The notes under the pieces were generated by a model. It had not been told where the DNA came from. It was given only the letters and a program-made list of their open reading frames with translations, and did not search any database. A stretch of 64,000 nt of DNA from assembly GCF_029168945.1 (NCBI RefSeq), contig NC_083605.1, forward strand, positions 41,367,280 to 41,431,279. Reading direction: 5' to 3'. Positions within the stretch are counted from its first letter, which is position 1, and each line of letters starts with the position of its first letter. Made by a program: the position numbers and the translations under genes. Positions 12,219 through 21,269 of the stretch are shown piece by piece. This DNA comes from Cannabis sativa (Eukaryota; Streptophyta; Magnoliopsida; Rosales; Cannabaceae).

Positions 12219-12352
12219 GTGCTTTAATGGCACTTTTTGATTTTAGTGCAATTGTTGGGTTTAAGTTGTGGAATATGTTTATTATGACATATATTGATGC
12301 TCTGGAAAGTTTGGGAATGTTTGGGGATGATTTGAGTGAGCGGTTTAATGGC

Positions 12353-12667
12353 CTAGGGTTATTACCCTAGTAATTATTAATGTATAAATGATATGCCATG
12401 CTAAATATATTGTAATAAAGAATTATGCGCACAAGGCATAATTAAGTTAGACTCGGTAAATTAGTACCTTGAGTTTGATAGTAATGCAGTCTAGGGTTAT
12501 TACCCTAAAAGTTATATGAAGGTAAGAAAGTCATGATGTACAATAATATTGCTAATCAAGTGAAAGCATGAATTAGGGTTATTAATCTCTATAAGTGTTA
12601 TTTTGAGCATGCAATGATATGTTATATGAGAGACTATTTGGTATGTAATTTAGGGTTATTACCCTAA
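12353..12667 (+). repeat. GGTTATTACC hairpins in G left LTR
   Basis: Three hairpins with a TATT loop: CTAGGGT/ACCCTAG (12353-12370), TAGGGT/ACCCTA (12492-12507) and TTAGGGT/ACCCTAA (12650-12667). A degenerate fourth copy lies near 12573. The loop and central pairs match the hairpins in G0, although the two LTRs are otherwise very diverged. Confidence 0.8.
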
Positions 12668-13128
12668 GATTCTATATGTTTTGTTATCTATTGAATACAT
12701 ACATATATTTCAAGAGTTATGTGCATAAGACATAACTTGGTTAGACCTAGTATATTACTAGGATAAACCACTGAAAGAACGTAATGTATGGATTACGTAA
12801 ATATATATGAATAGGGTTATGTGAGCAAGGCATAACCAGGTTAGACTCGGTAATTATAATCGAGATAAACCTTACTAAGGCCTTATTGTAAATAGACGTG
12901 TGAGCGTAACACGTTGGTCTATGCTACATAGACATAATTAGACGTGTGGGAGCAACAGTAGGTCTATGCTACATAGACGTATATAGGCGTGTGACCGTAA
13001 CACGCAGGTCTATAGCAAATAGACAAATAGTGCAGTGGCACCAATAATTATATGATAAATATATATGTTGAGACTAAGGGTTATGCGCTCAAGGCATAAC
13101 CAGGTTGGACTCGGTAACAAGAACCGAG
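12421..13128 (+). repeat. Repeated two-hairpin modules (TTATG stem + CTCGGT stem)
   Basis: Four hairpins have an 8-bp stem and 7-nt loop: AATTATGC/GCATAATT (12421-12443), AGTTATGT/ACATAACT (12715-12737), GGTTATGT/GCATAACC (12815-12837, one G-T pair) and GGTTATGC/GCATAACC (13079-13101). Their loops are gcacaag, gcataag, gagcaag and gctcaag. Each is followed after a short linker (ggttagac) by a second stem such as CTCGGT/ACCGAG (13110-13128) or CCTAGT/ACTAGG (near 12746). Outer pairs change on both arms together. Confidence 0.8.
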
Positions 13129-13290
13129 ATGAACTGATCTAAGGCCTTATTGTAAATAGACGTGTGAGAGCAACACGTGGGTCTACGCCACGTAGACATA
13201 AATAGACGTGTGAGCGCAACACGTAGGTCTATGCCACATAGACATAAATAGGCATGTGAGCGTAACATGCAGGTCTGTGTCACACAGACG
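12893..13290 (+). repeat. Tandem 45-46-bp double-hairpin units (3+3 copies)
   Basis: Six units begin TAGACGTG, TAGGCGTG or TAGGCATG: three from 12893 and three from 13158. Each has a first stem (ACGTGT/ACACGT, GCGTGT/ACACGC or GCATGT/ACATGC, 7-nt loop) and a second stem (GTCTATG/CATAGAC, GTCTACG/CGTAGAC or GTCTGTG/CACAGAC, 3-nt loop). In most units, changes in one arm are matched in the other. Unit 2 has a damaged arm here but an intact one in the right LTR. The right LTR array is split by E1 (19053-19363 and 29575-29670). Confidence 0.85.
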
Positions 13291-13738
13291 AATTTGAATA
13301 TCATTGTGGTTTATATTGTATGATGAGCATATTATTGATATGTTTTATACTGTCTTGCTGGGCTTGGCTCACGGGTGCTCTACTGTGCAGGAAAGGGTAA
13401 GTCAGTGGCTGATCAACCATGAGTTTGAGGAGCAAGATGAAGAATGTACATGTTCAAGCCATATCAGACCAAGCGGGTTAAGGGTCTATCAGTGATGAAC
13501 TTTTGAATTCTATTTTGCCGTTTAGGTCGGCTAGAAATAAATGACTTGTAATAGCGGTTGTAAATATTTTTGGGATCCCAACTATTTTAAAAGTTTTAAA
13601 TATATTACAAGTTTATTTTCTTTCTGTTTAATATAAAAGTTTAAATTCTGCGCTATTTTGATTAGTAATCCCGTTTAGGGGATTAGGGTTTCATAAGTAT
13701 TTTGGGTAGCGTGCCTAATTATTTAGGGCGTTACAATT

Positions 13739-13750
13739 TGGTATCAGAGC
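13739..13750 (+). other. Primer-binding site of G
   Basis: TGGTATCAGAGC, complementary to the 3' end of plant initiator tRNA-Met, lies three bases after the left LTR. Confidence 0.85.
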
Positions 13751-14170
13751 GCCAAGGTTTTTAAACTTCCTGTAGACCGGCCGAACATGTACATTCGTCG
13801 TCAGAGATAAGCTCGACTCATGGTGCAGTAAGTATTGAGAGTAAATACTTGACTGTATGTGTGATCATCTGGTTACTGCTTTCCATTTTAGGCCGTATGC
13901 AAGCATCTAGAGTATGTATGTGTTATGTGATGCCATGCTATAAATGCTAATTGTTTATGTAAATATGTATGAGGTAAATAGATGAGTTAGGGTTTAAGGC
14001 ATTAAGTGCGTAAGTGTGGTATTGGTGCTTAATTCGCTGGGGTTGTTGATTACACGGGTACTAGTAGTGGACTTTAATCATCTAGACCACAGGGCGAGTT
14101 AGTAGAGCTTGGTGTAGACCAAACCAATTCACCGCACTGCCCCCACCTCCGCGGAATCCGGGGAATTAAT
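13751..14170 (+). other. G leader between PBS and gag
   Basis: This untranslated leader has no convincing ORF. Gag-like coding sequence becomes recognisable only at about 14185 (A-N-P-P-A-E-W-Q-Q-M-F-Q-E-M). Confidence 0.5.
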
Positions 14171-14184
14171 GCGGAGGTTGGCAA

Positions 14185-14800
14185 TGCTAATCCTCCTGCT
14201 GAATGGCAGCAGATGTTTCAAGAAATGCGAAGTGTCATACTTCGTCAAGAAGAAGAGTTGCGACGATTAAGGTAACCGGCTGCCCCTGTTGATCAAGTGT
14301 TACCACCAGCACCTGTGCCAGTGGTGGGTAACCAGGGGTTTGTTATGCCGCATTGAGACTCGGTGTTTGAGCGGTTCGTGAAGCTGCAACCTCCGACTTT
14401 TCTAGGAGGTATTGACATAATTAAGGCCAAGCAGTGGATGAAGAGAGGACTGAATGCCACAATCAGTCGGGACTTGAAGGTTACCACTTCATATGACACT
14501 TTGTACAAGAAAGTGATAGAGCTAGCCTTAATTGTTGAGGAGGCTGAATAATCTGTAATAAATGAGCAGACCGCAAAGGATGCCGTCATGACATCGAATC
14601 CGCCTGCTAGTGGTAACGTCAGTAAGGGGACCGACAGTGGCAACCCTGATTACAAACGGAAGGCTGAGGCTTTCGAAGTATCAGGGAGTAATAGAAAGTA
14701 TCGGGGAAATTGAGGTGACCGTCAAGGTCACGAATCCTCTTTCAAGTCATATCTTGAATGTCCGAAATGTAAGAATCACCATCAGGGTGAAAGATGGGCC
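14185..14800 (+). pseudogene. Gypsy gag remnant of G (internal deletion, stops)
   Basis: Gag would form the capsid-like particle. The reading frame gives A-N-P-P-A-E-W-Q-Q-M-F, then after a stop the F-V-K-L-Q-P-P-T-F-L-G-G segment typical of Gypsy gag. This jumps directly from K-Q-W-M to R-G-L-N-A-T-I-S-R-D, so roughly 120 residues of the capsid core are missing compared with the usual family length. A zinc-knuckle-like C-P-K-C-K-N-H-H-Q-G-E-R follows at about 14757-14792, with R where the last Cys is expected. In-frame stops (for example near 14355 and 14549) prevent translation. Right after the knuckle the sequence jumps to mid-RT. Confidence 0.8.
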
Positions 14801-14824
14801 AAAGCTACGTAGTATACTTGATAT

Positions 14825-17204
14825 AGATTATATGAATCGGACGTTCCAAGATTACCTGATTAGATGTGTGATCGTGTTTATCGATGACATCTTGGTGTAA
14901 TCTGAAACAGATAAAGAACATGAGTTGCATCTCAGATCAGTTTCACAATGATTACGGGACAATAAGCTGTATGCTAAATTCAGGAAGTGTGAGTTTTGGT
15001 TATCCCGTGTCTCATTTCTGGGGCACATAGTGGATAAAGATGGGATCATAGTGGATCCGACAATAATTGAAGCTGTTCGGGATTGGCCAGTACCGAAGTC
15101 AGCTACAGAGGTCAGAAGTTTTCTGGGTTTGGCTGGTTATTATCGTCGGTTTGTTGAGGGATTTTCAAAGATTGTTGTACCCTTAACGAAGCTGACCCGA
15201 AAGAACCAGAAGTTTGTTTGGACTGATCGGTGTGAGAAAAGTTTTCTGGAGTTAAAGCAACGCTTGATTACCGCTCTTGTACTAACTCTTCCTTCAGATA
15301 AGGAAAAGTTTGTGGTATATTGTGATGCCTCGAGACAGGGTCTCGGCTGTGTGCTTATGCAGGCTGGGAGGGTAATAGCTTATGCTTCTCGGCAGTTAAA
15401 GGAGTACGAGTAGAGGTACCCTACTCACGATTAAGAACTCGCAGCAATGGTATTTGCGCTAAAGATTTGGCGGCATTACCTTTATGGCGAGAAATGTGAG
15501 ATATACACTGATCAAAAAAGTCTGAAATACTTCTTTACCCAGAAAGACCTGAATATGAGACTGAGGCGTTGGCTAGAGTTGGTGAAGGATTATGATTGTG
15601 AGATCCTTTATCACCCTGGTAAGGCCAACGTGGTTGCTGATGCCTTAAGTAGAAAGGGTCAGAATCAGTTAAATACGATGAAGCAAATCTCCCAACAGCT
15701 AGCAAATGAGATGACTCGAGCTAAGATTGAGTTGGTTGTAGGGTAATTAGGTAATATTACCCCGCAATCTACTCTTTTGGAGCGAATCAATGAAGCACAA
15801 GTGCAAGATTCAGAATTAGTAAAAACTCGAGCTAGGGTTTCGGCTGGGAAGGCTAGTGACTTCTCAATAGATGAAACGGGAATGTTGATATTTAGGAATT
15901 GAGTTTGTGTGCCCATGGATGAGAACATCAAGATAGAGATCATGGATGAGCCTCACACGACTCCTTATTCAATTCATCCAGGGTCGACAAAGATGTATCA
16001 AGACCTGAAAGCCATGTTCTGGTGGCCAGGCATGAAAAATGACATCGCTGAGTATGTTGCAAAGTGCCTTACGTGTCAGCAAGTGAAAGCTGAGCACCAG
16101 CGACCTGCAGGGTTGCTGCAACCACTGAAAATACCAGAGTGGAAATGGGAAGACATTGCTATGGACTTCGTGGTAGGTATGCCCAGAACCACGGGACAAT
16201 TTGACTCTGTGTGGGTCATAGTGGACAGGTTTACAAAGTCTGCTCACTTTTTACCTGTTCAGACGAATTTCTCCATTGACCAGTATGCTGAGTGGTATGT
16301 TAGAGAAATTGTTCGTCTGCATGGTGTCCCAAAGTCCATTGTGTCGGATAGAGATCCGAAGTTTACATCAAGATTCTGGAAAATTCGGCATCGAGCTATG
16401 GGAACTCAGTTAAAGTTTAGCACAACTTTTCATCCTCAGACGGATGGGCAATCCGAGAGGACCATTCAGATTTTATAGGACATGCTACGTGCATGTGTGC
16501 TTGACTTCGAGGGATCATGGGTAAAGTACCTTCCCCTGATCGAGTTTTCTTATAATAACAACTATCAGGCAACAATCGGGATGGGTCCTTATGAACTTTT
16601 ATATGGAAGAAAGTGTAGATCGCCCATTCACTGGGATGAAGTGGGTGAAAGAAAGTTCTTGGGTCCCGAAGCTGTTAAAAAAAAAACAAGTGAGGCAGTT
16701 GATAAGATTAGAGCACGAATGCTCGCGGCTCAGAGTAGGCAGAAGAGTTATGCCGATCCAAAGCACAGAGATATTAATTTTCAGGTCGGGGACATGGTAT
16801 TTCTCCGAATATCTCCGATGAAAGGCATAAAACGCTTTGGGAAGAAAGGAAAGCTTAGCCCGAGGTTCATTGGACCTTTTGAAATCCTTGAAAGGATAGG
16901 GCAAGTAGCGTACAGGTTGGCTATGCCCCCAGCGCTGGCAGCTGTACATAATGTGTTTCATGTTTCAATGCTTCGGAAATATGTCTCAGACTCATCCCAG
17001 GTTCTGAGTTATGAAGCATTGGAACTTCAGCCGAACTTGTCATACGAGGAATAACCAGTGCAGATACTTGATAGAAGAGAGAAAGTCTTGAGAAGCAAGA
17101 CAGTGGCACTGGTGAAAGTACTGTGGAAGAACAGTAAGGTAGAAGAGGCAACCTGGGAACTCGAGACGGATATGCAGCAGAAATATCTGGAGTTGTTCAG
17201 GTAA
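14825..17204 (+). pseudogene. Gypsy pol remnant of G: RT (3' half), RNase H, integrase, C-terminal tail
   Basis: One frame is followed with in-frame stops. RT enters at D-Y-M-N-R-T-F-Q-D-Y-L and includes the catalytic V-F-I-D-D-I-L-V; protease and earlier RT motifs are absent. RNase H shows V-V-Y-C-D-A-S and ends [15 protein letters not shown]. Integrase (15909-16900) has an H...H...C-L-T-C zinc region and the D-D-E residues in M-D-F-V, V-S-D-R-D-P-K-F and H-P-Q-T-D-G-Q-S-E-R. The tail ends W-E-L-E...L-E-L-F-R before TAA at 17202-17204. Stops lie at 14898, 14950, 15411, 15432, 15743, 15899-15901, 16477 and 17052. Several look like C-to-T changes of CAG, CAA or CGA. Confidence 0.93.
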
Positions 17205-17225
17205 ATTTCGGGACGAAATTTCTAT

Positions 17226-17239
17226 AAGGAGGGGGTAAT
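17226..17239 (+). other. Polypurine tract of G
   Basis: AAGGAGGGGG then TAAT precedes the right LTR. It follows the cgggacgaaatttc segment usual at this place in chromoviruses. It would prime plus-strand synthesis. Confidence 0.8.
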
Positions 17240-19363
17240 TGTAATACCCGGAATTAAGAAATGGATTAGCAAAACCCTAACTAGATAATTATGTATAATG
17301 GAGGAATTATATTATTATATAATTCAATATATGTGATTTATATGAATTTTAATATATTAAAGACCCCGTTGGTGAGCTAGGGGCATTTTGGTAATTATGA
17401 CCCGAGAAGGGTAAAATGATGAAATTAATTTAATTACGTGCTTAATAGAACTATATTATTACATAGTATGCCTGTGTTGTCTTTTCAGGTGTGTTCTGAC
17501 AGGTTAGCGCGTTATAGTCACAACTGGGAATTTCGGGCCGAACCGGGTTCGGGCCTGAAATGTAAATTGGATTGATAATTTGGCATTTTATTTGATGAAT
17601 GATAATCTGAAATTTATTTGAAATTAATTGAGTATTGAATGACTATTTTACCCTTGTGAGGGTGATCATGTGTGTTTTGGCCTTAAGGGCACTTTGGTCA
17701 TTTGACCTTTATTTTCTATGATGGATAAAGATGAATTTCTTTAAAAAAAAAATGGATTAATTTCTGGTGTTATTCCTCTCTCTTACCCGACCCTCTCTCC
17801 CTCTCTTTATCTCTTGATTTTCAATTTTAAGAATTGAAGAAAAGTGCTTGATGTTTGGTGGTTTTGGAGCTTGATAATTGTAGAACTTTGAGCTTACTCT
17901 TGGTTTGAGTTTGAGGTAGTTTCCTATGACTTTAATCTTGATTTTTACTTCTGAATTTGAGTGTTGTAAAAGCATAAGTTTGTGCTAATATTCTTGAGAT
18001 TGCATGTGTAAAGGAATTGAAGTTAGTTTTGTTGAATTTGAGTATGTGATGCTTGAATCCTTGCTTGGGTGTTTGATTGAGCTCTAGATAAATTTTTAGG
18101 GTTATTTTCATGTCTTGAATTTAGATTTTTGAAAGTGTTTGCAGCTGGAAAATTGATTGAGCTGGTTGAGTTGAAGCTCAAGTTTAGAGCTTGAAGTTTC
18201 GGAGTTTGAACATAATTTTAAGTTGATTTTTACAATCTGAAATTATGGGGTTTATTGTTGGATTTTGATGCATAAATATGTGTTTTAGACCCTATAATAT
18301 TTGCTAGCTACTCTAAGTGGATTAATTGTGATTTTGGTTGTGAAAAGCAAGCTTGAGTTCATGGAACTCAAGCTTGGTGCTTTAATGGCACTTTTTGATT
18401 TTAGTGCAATTGTTGGGTTTAAGTTGTGGAATATGTTTATTATGACATATATTGATGCTCTGGAAAGTTTGGGAATGTTTGGGGATGATTTGAGTGAGCG
18501 GTTTAATGGCCTAGGGTTATTACCCTAGTAATTATTAATGTATAAATGATATGCCATGCTAAATATATTGTAATAAAGAATTATGCGCACAAGGCATAAT
18601 TAAGTTAGACTCGGTAAATTAGTACCTTGAGTTTGATAGTAATGCAGTCTAGGGTTATTACCCTAAAAGTTATATGAAGGTAAGAAAGTCATGATGTACA
18701 ATAATATTGCTAATCAAGTGAAAGCATGAATTAGGGTTATTAATCTCTATAAGTGTTATTTTGAGCATGCAATGATATGTTATATGAGAGACTATTTGGT
18801 ATGTAATTTAGGGTTATTACCCTAAGATTCTATATGTTTTGTTATCTATTGAATACATACATATATTTCAAGAGTTATGTGCATAAGACATAACTTGGTT
18901 AGACCTAGTATATTACTATGATAAACCACTAAAAGAACGTAATGTATGGATTACGTAAATATATATGAATAGGGTTATGTGAGCAAGGCATAACAAGGTT
19001 AGACTCGGTAATTATAATCGAGATAAACCTTACTAAGGCCTTATTGTAAATAGACGTGTGAGCATAACACGTAGGTCTATGCTACATAGACATATATAGA
19101 CGTGTGGGAGCAACACGTAGGTCTATGCTACATAGACGTATATAGGCGTGTGAGCGTAACACGCAGGTCTATAGCAAATAGACAAATAGTGCAGTGGCAC
19201 AAATAATTATATGATAAATATATATGTTGAGACTAAGGGTTATGCGCTCAAGGCATAACCAGGTTGGACTCGGTAACAAGAACCGAGATGAACTGATCTA
19301 AGGCCTTATTGTAAATAGACGTGTGAGAGCAACACGTGGGTCTACGCCACGTAGACAAAAATA
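17240..19363 (+). repeat. Right LTR of G, 5' part (up to E1)
   Basis: Near-identical to 11083-13206, ending at AAATA, the E1 TSD, inside the tandem double-hairpin array. It continues at 29575. It carries the same hairpins as the left LTR (for example 18348-18376). Confidence 0.95.
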
Positions 19364-21254
19364 TGTTGGGTTTTATGCCCTAAATAAAACTCATTTCAAT
19401 ATAATCAGATTTGTTTATTAATATAGATCAGAAATAACATTTAATGTTGCATGGTTCACATGATTTATTTCATGATTATATGTACATAATGTATAAATTC
19501 ATCTGAAACCCTTTTCACATACTTGATCCTGTTTATTGTGCCGTCAACACATTGGAAAGTAAACATGACTATGTGAATAAAGTTTCCTAGATTTATCAGA
19601 CACAGGGTTTTACTGATATGATAATCTACAACAAGAGTTTACTTGTATTTGGAGAAATACTATGTTCTTTCCAGAACATTGGTTAAAGTAAAGCTCAGGT
19701 TGGATGCATGGAGTATGCATCGGAAGGGACCGATATTGAACTTTGACTTAGATTTATTAAACTTACCGTAATATCTATTCAAGTCAATATCGCCTAGTTG
19801 ATCCTAGATCAAATGATCTTAATCCTGATATGATTAGGCTCAATCTCGAGAGGCTATTCGTGTTCTTTGATTTGTTAGTTAAGCCTACTTTTAGGTCAGG
19901 GTGATACGTACATTTTGGGAACACGGTAGTGCAATTGAGTGGGAGCGCTATCATAAACATGGAATCTATAGCTTCTATCTGGCGAATAGTAAGCAAAGGA
20001 TGATCTCCTTCGAGCTTGACCAAACGAACATAAATGGTGGAGTACTCATTTCACATTAGCTGAAATATCATTTATACGGGGTCAAGTGTTTTAAGGAATA
20101 AATACATTGTAGGGTGTAACGGTAATTTAATCCCTTTACAGTGTAGATCATTCATATAGAGGATCATTGATCACATTAGGATTATAACAATGGATAACTA
20201 ATGATGTGTCTATATGGTGGAACATATAGAGCATTCTATATACTGAGAGTGCAATTCTAAGTTCTATGCGTGGATTCAACGAAGAATTAATAAGTTAGTG
20301 AATTTTAGTGCTAAATTCTTGATCTACTTATTGGAAGCTCGGTTATATAGACCCATGGTCCCCCCACTAGTTGAGATAATATTGCTTGTAAGACTCATGT
20401 AATTGGTTTTGATTAATCAATTATAATTCTCAAATTAGACTATGTCTATTTGAGAATTTTTCACTAAGTAAGGGCGAAATTGTAAAGAAAGAGTTTATAG
20501 GGGCATATTTGTTAATTATGATACTTTGTATGGTTCAATTAATAAATATGATAAATGACAATATTATTTAATAATTATTTATAGTTATTAAATAGTTAGA
20601 ATTGGCATTTAAATAATTGAATTAGGAAATTGGCATTTTTGAGGAAATCAGATACAAAAGGTGTTAAAATTGCAAAATTGCAAAAAGCAAGGCCCAATCC
20701 ACTAAGTGTAGGGCCAGCCACTTTTGTAGGAAATTTAAACTGTTTTTTTCATTATTTTAATGCCATATAATTCAAATCTAACCCTAGTGGAATGCTATAA
20801 ATAGATAGTGAAGGCTTCAGGAAAAACACACTTTTCTTCTGACTTTTTCTATTCAGAAAAACTGAGCCTTCTCTCTCCCTATCTTTAGCTGTCACTTCTT
20901 CTCTTCCCTCTTGAGAATTTCGAAATCCTTAGTGTATGAGTAGTGCCCACACACATCAAGTGATACCTCAATCATAGTGAGGAAGATCGTGAAGAAAGAT
21001 CATCAGCAAAGGAGATTCAGCATCAAAGATTCAGAGAAAGAGATCCAGGTTCAGATATTGATAATGCTCTGCTACAGAAAGGAATCAAGGGCTAGATATC
21101 TGAACGGAAGGAGTCATATTATTCCGCTGCACCCAATGTAAGGTTTCTTAAACTTTATATGTGTTTATTTTATCGTTTTAGAAAGTTCATATTTAGGATG
21201 TTAATAAACATACTTGTGAGTAGATCTAAGATCCTGGTAAAATAATTTCCAACA
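19364..21254 (+). repeat. Left LTR of E1
   Basis: 1891 bp, TG...CA. The TATA box is at 20796-20803, followed by a pyrimidine-rich leader and the cccacacacatcaag segment. The minus-strand ORF at 19784-20023 recurs in other copies and is not supported as a gene. Confidence 0.95.
20796..20803 (+). promoter_or_regulatory. TATA box of E1 left LTR
   Basis: TATAAATA, about 450 bp before the LTR end and identical at 29117-29124 in the right LTR. It probably marks the U3/R boundary region; no transcription start can be read from the sequence. Confidence 0.6.
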
Positions 21255-21256
21255 AC

Positions 21257-21269
21257 TGGCCTCAGAGCC
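21257..21269 (+). other. Primer-binding site of E1
   Basis: TGGCCTCAGAGCC lies two bases after the LTR. It matches the initiator tRNA-Met PBS except CC for TA at positions 4-5. Confidence 0.75.

Larger units (their letters stand above)
11083..13735 (+). repeat. Left LTR of G
   Basis: TG...CA, 2653 bp, with the PBS just after it. ORFs such as 12143-12370 are shadows in the LTR. The second half (12190-13300) is dense with hairpins and tandem modules, annotated separately. The region 13351-13408 shares a block with G0 and S. Confidence 0.95.

Noticed and set aside
12143..12370. 75-codon ORF repeated exactly at 18301-18528
   Set aside because: The identity is explained by the two LTRs of G. The ORF spans the hairpins and lacks any recognisable domain.
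12893..13290. CRISPR-like array of repeats with short spacers
   Set aside because: The units are contiguous diverged tandem repeats with no unique spacers, in a plant LTR with no cas genes. A CRISPR call does not fit.
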